Part shown: positions 7,929 through 14,254 of the stretch, in pieces
How positions within the stretch are numbered: position 1 is the first letter of the stretch
Layout: every line of letters begins with the position of its first letter
The notes under the pieces: generated by a model
Told to the model about the DNA's origin: nothing
The model's database searches: none
Seen by the model: the letters and a program-made list of their open reading frames with translations, nothing else
Program-made: the position numbers and the translations under genes
IMG/VR virus record: IMGVR_UViG_3300048837_002318
Coordinates: 1-21,669 of that record
From: a virus
DNA length: 21,669 nucleotides
Reading direction: 5' to 3' (one strand)

Positions 7929-8409
7929 CCGATCGATAAGAACGACGGAGTTTTGCGATGCGGTCGGCCACTTCGGTGAGCGCATCATCCACTTCTCGCT
8001 GCAGCTGCTCCCGCTGCTCGATGTTGCGGGTCAAGCGCGCCGGAATCGCATTGACCCGTGCGACCACGGCGCCCGCCACCTCGTCCACCAGCGTCATGGC
8101 TTCCACCAGAGGCACGAGCTCTCGCTCGGTCTGCGCGACCGCCAGTTCCTCCTTGCGGGTCCGAATATCTTGCAGCCGGCTGAGCGAGGCCGTCTTGCTC
8201 GACCGACGCGCTTCGTCCTTCAGGAACCGGATATAGCCCTGCACCACATCGACCACGCGGTAGCGGCCGCGCTGGACCTTGGGGATCCAGCCGTCCTTGG
8301 ACAGCCGCCGGATCCACTCCGGCGTCACCATCAAGAGCCGTGCCGCGACCTCGACCGTTATCGTGCCGGCGGCCTCATCGCCGCGCTGCGCGTCCGTGGT
8401 TTTCGCCAT
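7888..8409 (-). CDS. Terminase small subunit / Nu1-like DNA-packaging protein
   Basis: A 173-aa protein. Residues about 16-65 form a winged helix-turn-helix (TITVEVAARLLMVTPEWIRR, then PKVQRGRYRVVDVVQGYIRF) like lambda Nu1 and other MerR-type packaging proteins. After it come long charged helices (SRLQDIRTRKEELAVAQTER and NIEQREQLQREVDDALTEVA) that suit oligomerisation and contact with the large subunit. The acidic tail GDEDPAPDEEGID overlaps the start of the large subunit gene. It should recognise the packaging site and recruit TerL. It looks intact, in contrast to its partner. ATG 8409 is followed by a typical polar N-terminus. Confidence 0.85.
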   Translation of the reverse strand: MAKTTDAQRGDEAAGTITVEVAARLLMVTPEWIRRLSKDGWIPKVQRGRYRVVDVVQGYIRFLKDEARRSSKTASLSRLQDIRTRKEELAVAQTERELVPLVEAMTLVDEVAGAVVARVNAIPARLTRNIEQREQLQREVDDALTEVADRIAKLRRSYRSGDEDPAPDEEGID

Positions 8410-8415
8410 TATGCG

Positions 8416-8432
8416 CGATCATTTTGTGATCG
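8416..8432. promoter_or_regulatory. Inverted repeat in the divergent region before terS
   Basis: CGATCA and TGATCG flank TTTTG, seven bases upstream of the terS start. The 117-bp gap here separates terS (leftward) from a small rightward gene, so an operator affecting one or both promoters is plausible. The arms are only 6 bp, so chance is also possible. Confidence 0.3.
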
Positions 8433-8526
8433 TGGCGCCGCCATCTTTGTAATCAAACGATCCGATTATCTACTTGGCTTTGGCGCCGATTGAAGCGTGT
8501 ATGCGGCAACCCCGATGGAGACCGCA

Positions 8527-8748
8527 ATGCGCCGCAGCCCCGACAACCGCAACGCCCTTGACGCTTTCATGGCCCGCAAGGCGGAGATCGACGCCATGCT
8601 CGAACGCCTCAAGGCGCTGAGCGACGACCACTTTGGCTGTGCGCCCGATGAGATCGAATGGGGGCATGTGGGCACGCTCGCGCACTACTCCGAACTGCTC
8701 AAGCGCATCACCGATTCAGCCTTCAAGGAAGGCGAATACGCCGAATAA
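8527..8748 (+). CDS. Conserved small protein of unknown function (73 aa)
   Basis: I take ATG 8527 because GGAG at 8517-8520 lies six bases before it; ATGs at 8497 and 8515 lack such a site. The product begins MRRSPDNRNALDAFMARKAE and continues with helical IDAMLERLKALSDDHFG, then EIEWGHVGTLAHYSELLKRI and an acidic end. It is soluble and probably all-helical. I know no function for it; similar short proteins occur in Rhizobiales genomes. It lies on the strand opposite the terminase genes, together with the DUF3489 gene, and may be a moron expressed in the lysogen. Confidence 0.75.
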   Translation: MRRSPDNRNALDAFMARKAEIDAMLERLKALSDDHFGCAPDEIEWGHVGTLAHYSELLKRITDSAFKEGEYAE

Positions 8749-8852
8749 GCGCTTCGGCTCCTCCCCATCGCCCTGCACCGTCATGGCCCGCGGGGCTCAG
8801 GCCGGTGGCAGGGCCGCGATGGTCGTGGCCCGTCTGCCAAAGGAGCGATGTC

Positions 8853-9134
8853 ATGACTTCACGTTCGAAGAAATCCAAGAGCCAGGCGCGGAAGTTCGCA
8901 AAACCGAAGAAACAGAAAACGCCACGCGCCCGCGAGAACAGCAAGCAAGCGCAGCTCGTCGCGATGCTACGAGACACCAAGGGCGCCACCATCGACGAGA
9001 TCGCCAAGGCGCTGTCCTGGCAGCCGCACACCGTGCGGGGCGCTATGGCCGGGGCGCTGAAGAAGAAGCTCGGGCTTGAGGTAACCTCGGAGAAGGACGA
9101 CAAGCGCGGGCGCGTCTACCGCATCGGAAGCTAG
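8853..9134 (+). CDS. DUF3489 protein
   Basis: A 93-aa protein with a very basic N-terminus (MTSRSKKSKSQARKFAKPKK) followed by a helix-turn-helix-like DUF3489 domain: KQAQLVAMLRDTKGATIDEI, then WQPHTVRGAMAGALKKKLGL and GRVYRI. The family is common in alphaproteobacteria, often near mobile elements, and the fold suggests DNA binding; no target is known. AGGAG at 8841-8845, seven bases before ATG 8853, decides the start. It ends 11 bp before the end of the convergent methyltransferase gene, leaving almost no room for a terminator. Confidence 0.88.
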   Translation: MTSRSKKSKSQARKFAKPKKQKTPRARENSKQAQLVAMLRDTKGATIDEIAKALSWQPHTVRGAMAGALKKKLGLEVTSEKDDKRGRVYRIGS

Positions 9135-9145
9135 ATTAGTAGCAA

Positions 9146-10402
9146 TCAACCGTGCGACTGCGGAAACATCTGACCGGTGGCGGCGTGCCTTGCGCTGCCG
9201 CCGGTTGCTTCCTGCCAGCGGGCGACAATGACGTCGGCATATTTCGGATCAAGCTCGATCAGCCTCGCCCGCCGTCCTGCACGCTCCGCCGCGATCAGCG
9301 TGGTGCCTGAGCCGCCGAACGGGTCGAGCACGATGTCGCGGCTCTTGGACGAGTTGCGGATCGCCCGCTCGACCAGTGCCACCGGCTTCATCGTCGGATG
9401 CAGATCATTTTTCGCCGGCTTATCAAAAAACCACACGTCGCCCTGATCGCGGGCGCCGCACCAATAGTGGTCGGCGCCGTCCTTCCAGCCATAGAGGATC
9501 GGCTCGTACTGGCGCTGATAATCAGACCGGCCAAGCGTGAAGGTGTTCTTGGCCCAGATCACGAAGGTCGACCATTTGCCGCCGGCTTTGCGGAAGGCCT
9601 GCTGCAGCGCGTCTAATTCGGATGACGACATGCAGACGTATACGGCACCCTTGGTGACGGTGAGGATGTTGACGCAGGCGTCGTAGAGGAACGCCCCAAA
9701 CTCCAGGCCGAGATTGTCGTTCAGGATCGGCCGGTTCTTCCCACGCTTTTTGTCCTCAGCCGAATTTGCGTAGTTCACGCCATAGGGTGGGTCGCAGAAC
9801 GTCATGTCCGCGAGCTCACCATCCAGCACCTTCTCGACGTCGCTCAGCACCGTGGCGTCGCCACAGAGGACCCTGTGCTCGCCACAGATCCACAGATCGC
9901 CAGGGCGGCTGATCGGGTCTGCCGGCGGCTCGGGCGCCTTGTCAGGGTCGCCGTCGAGGTCGGCGCCGACCTGCAGCAGTCTGTCGAGTTCGTTTTTGGA
10001 GAAGCCGGTCAACGTCAGATCGAAACCGGCCTCGCGCAGATCGCCGAGCTCAAGCCGCAGGAGCTCATCGCTCCATTCACTTGCTTCCGTCAGCCGGTTG
10101 TCGGCGATCGCGTAGGCCTGGCACTGCGCCTCGGTCCAGCCGCGGGCGACAATCGTCGGCACATCGACGATGCCCTCCAGCCTGGCGGCGTCAAGCCGGC
10201 CGTGGCCGGCGATCAGCATGCCGCTTTCGCGCACCAGCACCGGCATGGTCCAGCCGAATTCGCGGAGCGAGGCTCGGATTTGCTCGACCTGTTCGGGGCT
10301 GTGAACGCGGGCGTTGCGCGGGTTCACGGTCAACCGCTCGATCGGCCACAGTTCGACCTTGGCCGCAGGCCAGGCGATCGACGGTTTGACGAGGGAATTC
10401 AT
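9146..10402 (-). CDS. ParB-domain-containing DNA adenine methyltransferase (beta class)
   Basis: A 418-aa protein with two domains. Residues about 16-105 are a ParB/Srx-like domain (PIERLTVNPRNARVHSPEQV, then VLVRESGMLIAGHGRLDAAR). Residues about 170-398 are an N6-adenine or N4-cytosine methyltransferase with catalytic motif IV DPPYGVNYAN (204-213) and, after it, the AdoMet motif DPFGGSGTTLIAAERAGRRA (360-379). The IV-before-I order makes it beta class, and DPPY favours adenine. No restriction enzyme is nearby, so it is an orphan, likely protecting phage DNA or affecting replication timing. This architecture is frequent in alphaproteobacterial prophages. The start is ATG 10402 with no clear Shine-Dalgarno sequence. 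Confidence 0.93.
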   Translation of the reverse strand: MNSLVKPSIAWPAAKVELWPIERLTVNPRNARVHSPEQVEQIRASLREFGWTMPVLVRESGMLIAGHGRLDAARLEGIVDVPTIVARGWTEAQCQAYAIADNRLTEASEWSDELLRLELGDLREAGFDLTLTGFSKNELDRLLQVGADLDGDPDKAPEPPADPISRPGDLWICGEHRVLCGDATVLSDVEKVLDGELADMTFCDPPYGVNYANSAEDKKRGKNRPILNDNLGLEFGAFLYDACVNILTVTKGAVYVCMSSSELDALQQAFRKAGGKWSTFVIWAKNTFTLGRSDYQRQYEPILYGWKDGADHYWCGARDQGDVWFFDKPAKNDLHPTMKPVALVERAIRNSSKSRDIVLDPFGGSGTTLIAAERAGRRARLIELDPKYADVIVARWQEATGGSARHAATGQMFPQSHG

Positions 10403-10460
10403 CGATTTTGCGAGCTTTTTGCGGGGTCAAAACCCAACCAAACTGAGAATTTTCGAACTG

Positions 10461-10478
10461 GAAAAACGCGCGTTTTTC
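10461..10478. promoter_or_regulatory. 18-bp perfect palindrome upstream of the methyltransferase gene
   Basis: GAAAAACGCGCGTTTTTC reads the same on both strands and lies in the 138-bp gap between the GpZ-like gene and the methyltransferase gene, 59 bp before the latter's start. It could be a repressor operator or a weak hairpin. The A/T-rich arms argue against an ordinary GC-rich terminator stem. Confidence 0.4.
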
Positions 10479-10540
10479 GGGCGGCGGCGCCACCGCTTGT
10501 GAGGCCCCCAAAGGAAGGACCCGTTGACTTGCTCCGAGCG

Positions 10541-11071
10541 TCAGCGCGACAGCATGCGTCCGATCTCGTGGCCAACGCGTGCGATGATGCTGCTGACGCC
10601 CCTGTGCCAAGCGGCAGCGCTGTAGTCCTTCACCAGCTCGCGTCCGAGGTTGGGGCCATAGAGCCAGCGGATCGGCAGGCGCTTGTTCGACGTTCGAATG
10701 AAGGCGCGACCAAACCGCGGCACGATGAATGCGTGCCGGAATATGCGGCGCTTGTTCCAGGGCGCAGCCGACACGCCCTTGCCGCGCTGCTTGCCACCGA
10801 ACCAGGCGATGTTGGTTTCCTCTCCGCGCGCCTTGAGTTGATAGGTCAAGCTTGCCGGCGTCGAACGGATGGTAGCCATCGCTTTGTCGATCGCGCCGTA
10901 TTTGATGCCGGTCTGCTTGACCAGAGTGCGCTTGACCTGTGTTCGCCCCTTGTCGCCCTCGTGGTTCAGCGCGCGTGACATGGCGGTGCGGGCTTGGCCC
11001 TCGCCCAGAGCGGCAAGTTGATTACCGTATCGCGCCAGGACTTGGTCCGTGGCGTTGATGATTAATTTCAT
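10541..11071 (-). CDS. Prophage minor tail protein Z-like (GpZ)
   Basis: A 176-aa protein with the layout of the minor tail protein Z family. It has an N-terminal helical part (ARTAMSRALNHEGDKGRTQV, KRTLVKQTGIKYGAIDKAM), a beta region (ASLTYQLKARGEETNIAWFG, then RRIFRHAFIVPRFGRAFIR with the typical H/F-rich strand), and an ending in RLPIRWLYGPNLGREL plus a basic C-terminus. In lambda, Z acts in tail completion. Here it is separated by 175 bp from the gene before it and sits next to the methyltransferase, far from the other tail genes, which is odd. The start ATG 11071 has no strong ribosome binding site. Confidence 0.8.
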   Translation of the reverse strand: MKLIINATDQVLARYGNQLAALGEGQARTAMSRALNHEGDKGRTQVKRTLVKQTGIKYGAIDKAMATIRSTPASLTYQLKARGEETNIAWFGGKQRGKGVSAAPWNKRRIFRHAFIVPRFGRAFIRTSNKRLPIRWLYGPNLGRELVKDYSAAAWHRGVSSIIARVGHEIGRMLSR

Positions 11072-11228
11072 CGCAGTGATGTGGTCGGTTTCGATCCGTC
11101 CCGCCGTCGGTTCGTTGGCGCATTAGTGGACCGTGGTGAAATGAGTAGACTTGCATCGGACACCCGTCAATTTGAAATCGAACGCCCGCTGCATTTTGTC
11201 TGCAAGCGATTGATCCGACTCAAGAATC

Positions 11229-11245
11229 ACAACGAAGATCGTTGT
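11229..11245. terminator. Small hairpin just after the DUF6456-like gene
   Basis: ACAACGA and TCGTTGT flank AGA, beginning two bases after the stop codon of the leftward DUF6456-like gene. The position suits a terminator, but the stem is only 7 bp and the following T-run is broken, so this is tentative. The rest of 11072-11246 shows no gene. Confidence 0.3.
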
Positions 11246-11246
11246 C

Positions 11247-11789
11247 TCATCGCCCGTCTGTTTCGCGAATGCCGTAGTGCTTCATCAGGACACCAAGGGC
11301 TGCGAGCAGTATCCCCTGCGCGCTTTCCTGCCGCACCGGTCGTCCGCTCCAACCCCGGCGGAGCGCCCACTCGCGGATCGAGGTCTGCATGCCGACGACA
11401 TGCCAGACGCATGAGCCGGCCGGCGAACCATGTCCACCGAGAGCGTCGAGCGCTTTCGCCACGCGTTCGCGTGCGGCGATCTGTGTATCGCTAAAGTCAG
11501 CGGGGCGATATTTGCCGGGAGTTGGCCTCGCCATGAGCATCAGATTTGATCGCGGCATGGAATCGAAGCAGGCGATCGTAAACGCGGCCTGGAAGTCACG
11601 CGCCGCATCATGCATCGCAGGCGTGATCGCCCTCGATCGCAGCATGAGCCCGAGCGTGTCGACGGTCCGGTGATGGGTGACTTTAATGCCGTTGGGGTCG
11701 AACTCTGTAACCGTTCGTGTTGTGCGCCGCTGGCCGGCGGGAGCGCTGTTTTTTGAGCCGCGGACTTTCCGCTTCTGCTTCGTCGTCAT
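11247..11789 (-). CDS. DUF6456-like protein, phage early region
   Basis: A 180-aa soluble protein. The basic N-terminus (MTTKQKRKVRGSKNSAPAGQ) is followed by TPAMHDAARDFQAAFTIACF (about 56-75) and a C-terminal helical part with IAARERVAKALDALGG, then REWALRRGWSGRPVRQESAQ and LLAALGVLMKHYGI. The last part resembles the end of DUF6456 proteins found in Rhizobiales chromosomes and prophages, where a tryptophan-containing helix precedes a final LxxHYG. Its role is unknown; a regulatory DNA-binding function is possible. The start ATG overlaps the previous stop (ATGA), so it belongs to the leftward operon with the TSCPD-like and RuvC-like genes. Confidence 0.6.
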   Translation of the reverse strand: MTTKQKRKVRGSKNSAPAGQRRTTRTVTEFDPNGIKVTHHRTVDTLGLMLRSRAITPAMHDAARDFQAAFTIACFDSMPRSNLMLMARPTPGKYRPADFSDTQIAARERVAKALDALGGHGSPAGSCVWHVVGMQTSIREWALRRGWSGRPVRQESAQGILLAALGVLMKHYGIRETDGR

Positions 11790-12070
11790 GGCTGTCTCGA
11801 CTCTCGGGCGATCAAGTCAGCAAGCGCACCGATGATAGAGGCGGGCGTTTCACCGTCGCCGATCCGGCCCATGCTGGCGGCGAGGGCATCAGGCGACACG
11901 CCGTGCTGGAGGAGCAGCGACAGCGCGACACAAGCATCGTCAAGGAGGCGTTCCATGGCGGAGCCGATCTTGGCGCCATGCGTGAACACTTCGCCGATGC
12001 GATCGTTTGCGACATCGAAGCCAAGCGTGACCGAGTAGTTGTTCGCCTCGTAGACGAATTGCATGGTCAT
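11786..12070 (-). CDS. TSCPD-like small protein
   Basis: With ATG 12070 the product is 94 aa: MTMQFVYEANNYSVTLGF, a beta-rich first half, then AMERLLDDACVALSLLLQHG and a final helix. The pattern of a short beta unit, a glycine-bearing loop (HGAKIGSAM) and a helix ending LLLQHGVSPDAL resembles the TSCPD domain found at the C-terminus of some ribonucleotide reductases and as short standalone phage proteins. The Cys of a typical TSCPD motif is not evident in the loop. A longer start at 12136 would overlap the RuvC-like gene by 33 bp; I prefer 12070 because the domain begins there. It is coupled to the next gene by an ATGA overlap. Confidence 0.6.
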   Translation of the reverse strand: MTMQFVYEANNYSVTLGFDVANDRIGEVFTHGAKIGSAMERLLDDACVALSLLLQHGVSPDALAASMGRIGDGETPASIIGALADLIARESRQP

Positions 12071-12102
12071 GCTTGGCCGTCGGTCAGGCAGGCGTGTCCT
12101 GG

Positions 12103-12639
12103 TCACGACACGCCTCCATAGTTCTCGATTGCCCACAGCAGGATCGAGATTGCGTCGGCCTCGTTGTCGTCGGCCGGCGCGAAGCCGCGTGCCTTTACCG
12201 CGGCGATGACCGCTCGCTTGTCGGCGTTGCCCTTGCCGGTGATGAATCGCTTGATCGTGCCTACCGGCACGCCCTGGTAAGGGACGTCGCGGAATTCGGC
12301 CCAGGCTTCGAGGTGGGCGAGAAAACCGCCGTACACGTGGGCCGCCAGCGTGCCGGCATGTGCACGCACTTCCTCGAAGAACACCGCGCCGATCGGGCCT
12401 GAGCTCTCGGCGAGTTCACTGAGCCAATGATTGAACCGCAGGAAGGCCATGCCGCCGCCTTCGAAGCGGTTTGGCCGAAACTGCTGCATGCCGCTGGTGA
12501 TGGCGCCGTCGGCGCCACGAAGCGCCCAACCCGTGTGCGAGCCGAGGTCAAGGGCAAGGACGGCCGATCCTTGATCGCAAAAGAGCTTCGCGGCAGGCTC
12601 ACGAGCCCGCGACGGCAGAGATGCTTGGGAGAAGTTCAC
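12103..12639 (-). CDS. RuvC-like Holliday junction resolvase / RNase H-fold nuclease
   Basis: A 178-aa protein of the RuvC family found in phage early regions. The acidic residues of the RNase H fold are all present: LALDLGSHTGWAL (Asp31), AVFFEEV (Glu89/90), and DDNEADAISILLWA (Asp158 and Asp162). The basic segment TIKRFITGKGNADKRAVIAA (128-147) precedes the last acids, as in the family. It should cleave branched DNA during replication and packaging. The start is GTG at 12639; the first 25 residues precede the conserved core and may not all be translated. It is the first gene of a leftward operon behind a candidate promoter. Confidence 0.87.
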   Translation of the reverse strand: MNFSQASLPSRAREPAAKLFCDQGSAVLALDLGSHTGWALRGADGAITSGMQQFRPNRFEGGGMAFLRFNHWLSELAESSGPIGAVFFEEVRAHAGTLAAHVYGGFLAHLEAWAEFRDVPYQGVPVGTIKRFITGKGNADKRAVIAAVKARGFAPADDNEADAISILLWAIENYGGVS

Positions 12640-12684
12640 GATGAAGGCTCACGAGATGTGGGCCTTCGGCTTTGGTCGGATCGG

Positions 12685-12712
12685 ATTCTAGGTTTTCGGA
12701 CTCAGCATGCAA
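12685..12712 (-). promoter_or_regulatory. Candidate sigma-70 promoter for the RuvC-like operon
   Basis: On the minus strand TTGCAT (12712-12707) and TAGAAT (12690-12685) are separated by 16 bp, each matching four of six consensus bases. It would give a leader of about 40 bases before GTG 12639. The location is right for the leftward operon, but alphaproteobacterial promoters are loose and this is only a candidate. Confidence 0.35.
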
Positions 12713-12714
12713 GG

Positions 12715-12741
12715 GAATTCGATGCCTGCCCTGTCGAATTC
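12715..12741. promoter_or_regulatory. Inverted repeat, possible operator
   Basis: GAATTCGA and TCGAATTC are perfect 8-bp arms around an 11-bp spacer. The element abuts the candidate -35 box of the RuvC-like operon. The arm length and spacing suit a dimeric helix-turn-helix regulator; none is encoded in the window that I can assign to it. Confidence 0.4.
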
Positions 12742-12758
12742 GCGAGAGCGCCTCTCGT

Positions 12759-13025
12759 GTCACCGACCTCTAGCACCGTTGGTGACGCGACTTTGTTGAA
12801 GAAAGTCACAGCGTTATCCGATTTCGTCACCAACCTCCGTGTCACCAACGGGTCGAAAAACATCTCTATAGGAAAAATGAATCCGCCGATCGAACATCGA
12901 TTTCCGCGTATGACTCTCTAGACCGTTGGTGACGTTGGTGACGTTGGTGACACCATTGTTTTTGCAGCGATTTTCGTGTCACCAACCTCGCTAAAGAGGT
13001 TGGTGACACCGCGAAGGTTGGTGAC
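12759..13025. repeat. Array of GTTGGTGAC / GTCACCAAC 9-mers
   Basis: Nine exact copies start at 12778 (+), 12826 (-), 12841 (-), 12925 (+), 12934 (+), 12943 (+), 12978 (-), 12999 (+) and 13017 (+). The one-mismatch copy GTCACCGAC is at 12759 (-). Three copies are in direct tandem with no gap (12925-12951). Mixed orientation and irregular spacing resemble iterons or a multi-site regulator region, and rule out a CRISPR array. A degenerate remnant of a repetitive coding end is also possible. Confidence 0.75.
12976..13009. repeat. 14-bp perfect inverted repeat within the 9-mer array
   Basis: GTGTCACCAACCTC and GAGGTTGGTGACAC flank GCTAAA. Each arm contains one copy of the 9-mer, so the hairpin is built from two array units plus matching flanks. 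No T-run follows on either strand, which argues against a terminator and for a protein-binding site or origin structure. Confidence 0.7.
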
Positions 13026-13162
13026 ATCTCCATATGCTGAACGGTCATTTTGCGTGGATCACCCGCCACTAGGCCGCGCGTTGTTCGAATCGATGAAAGA
13101 CCCTTGGTGAAGCCTCCGGTCGGAACAGATGTCCGTTTGCCGCGGGATGCTTTCAACGAGAA

Positions 13163-14140
13163 TCAGCGGCTCTCAAAAAGCCCGACCTGGCTTACCACCT
13201 GCGCCCACTTGGCGGCTTCCGCCGCCATGTAGTGCCCGAATTCTTCGGGTGTGAAGAGAATGGGCGTGATCGCCAGATTCGCAAACCTCGCCTTCATTTC
13301 CGGATCTATAAGTCCGAGGTTGATCTCCCGGTTGAGGAAGGCCACCACTTCGTTGTTTGTCTCCTTTGGAACGCCAACGCCGAGCCAGGAATTCGCGTCA
13401 TATCCTGAAATCGTCTCGGCTATGGTCGGAAGATCGGGCAACAGAGGATGTCGACGTCGACCTGCCATCGCGAGGGGTTTCAATGTACCCGCTCGAATAT
13501 GCGAAAGGCTTGTTGTCAAGACGGCGAACATGACGTGGACGCGACCGCTGATGAGATCGGTAAACGCTGCTGCCTCTCCTGGATATGGGATGTGCGTCAT
13601 TTTCGTTCCGGTCATCATTTGAAACAGTTCGCCTGCCAGATGTGACGTCGTGCCGGAGCCAAAGGACGCTAGATTAAGCGTCCCTGGATTGGCGTTGGCA
13701 TACGCGATGAATTCTTCCAGGTTGTCGGCGCGAATCGATGGGTTGATTAACAGCACCAGCGCGAACTCCACCAGTCCAGAAACTGGCGCCACATCCACAA
13801 GCACATCAAAAGGAAGCTTCGCGAACAGCGCCCGATTGACTATCGCCGAAGCCGGCACAAGCAGAAGCGTATGGCCGTCTGGAGCCGATTTGATCGCCTC
13901 GTGAACAGCCAGGTTGCCGCTCGCTCCCGGTTTATTGTCGATGATCACCGGCTGAAGGAGCCGACCCGAAAGCCAATCTGCCATGATGCGGGCGGCTACG
14001 GTGGCGCCTCCGCCCGGAGGAAAGCCGACCAGCCACCGAATGGGTCTGCTGGGATAAGTTTGAGCTCGAGTAACCAAACCCATCCCGAGAGCGGCGAACC
14101 CGGTACAGAGGCCAACAAAATTTCGGCGAGGCATCAGCAT
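13163..14140 (-). CDS. Tripartite tricarboxylate transporter substrate-binding protein (Bug/TctC family)
   Basis: A 325-aa periplasmic binding protein of normal family length. The N-terminus has a Tat-like signal (PRRNFVGLCTGFAALGMGLV, probable cleavage near TRA-QTYP). Family landmarks follow: YPSRPIRWLVGFPPGGGATV (about 29-48), VIIDNKPGASGNLA (65-78), DGHTLLLVPAS, LNLASFGSGTTSHLAGELF and the loop HIPYPGEAAAFTDLISGRVH. It would bind a small carboxylate or related organic acid in the periplasm. No TctA or TctB membrane genes are nearby, so it is an orphan, as many Bug proteins are. It is bacterial cargo, not a phage gene. A second ATG at 14134 is an equally possible start. Confidence 0.93.
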   Translation of the reverse strand: MLMPRRNFVGLCTGFAALGMGLVTRAQTYPSRPIRWLVGFPPGGGATVAARIMADWLSGRLLQPVIIDNKPGASGNLAVHEAIKSAPDGHTLLLVPASAIVNRALFAKLPFDVLVDVAPVSGLVEFALVLLINPSIRADNLEEFIAYANANPGTLNLASFGSGTTSHLAGELFQMMTGTKMTHIPYPGEAAAFTDLISGRVHVMFAVLTTSLSHIRAGTLKPLAMAGRRRHPLLPDLPTIAETISGYDANSWLGVGVPKETNNEVVAFLNREINLGLIDPEMKARFANLAITPILFTPEEFGHYMAAEAAKWAQVVSQVGLFESR

Positions 14141-14182
14141 GGAACTTTTTCCCGGCGCCGAGCTTGGAGGCTGAGACCGATT

Positions 14183-14231
14183 GCGTCTGCAAACGAGCGA
14201 TCATAGCAGAAACGGTTTGCGCGGCAGACGC
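14183..14231. promoter_or_regulatory. Inverted repeat between divergent Bug and kinase genes
   Basis: GCGTCTGC (14183-14190) and GCAGACGC (14224-14231) are perfect 8-bp arms 33 bp apart, in the 114-bp gap between the two divergent start codons. GCAAAC and GTTTGC lie just inside them. This could be a shared control region; no clear promoter boxes stand out. Confidence 0.3.
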
Positions 14232-14254
14232 CGAAGTTCCAACCGGGGAGGGCG

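Larger units (their letters stand above)
12640..13162. other. Non-coding region of about 520 bp between the Bug gene and the RuvC-like gene
   Basis: No convincing gene is present. The region holds a candidate leftward promoter, an inverted repeat at 12715-12741, and an array of GTTGGTGAC words between 12759 and 13025. The 13026-13162 part shows nothing I recognise. It is the junction between cargo and phage early genes and is locally more A/T-rich than the coding sequence beside it. Confidence 0.6.

Noticed and set aside
9875-10978. Plus-strand open frame (367 codons) spanning the methyltransferase and GpZ genes
   Set aside because: It overlaps two supported minus-strand genes and shows no domain.
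11081-11494. Plus-strand open frame covering the gap after the GpZ gene
   Set aside because: It mostly overlaps the DUF6456-like gene in antisense, and the part in the gap shows no domain.
12759-13025. CRISPR array
   Set aside because: The repeated unit is only 9 bp, occurs in both orientations and has irregular spacing, and no cas gene is present.
12866-13156. Minus-strand open frame of 96 codons through the 9-mer array
   Set aside because: Its composition is dominated by the repeats (HQRHQR), the start has no convincing ribosome binding site, and no family is recognised. A remnant of a phage gene remains possible.
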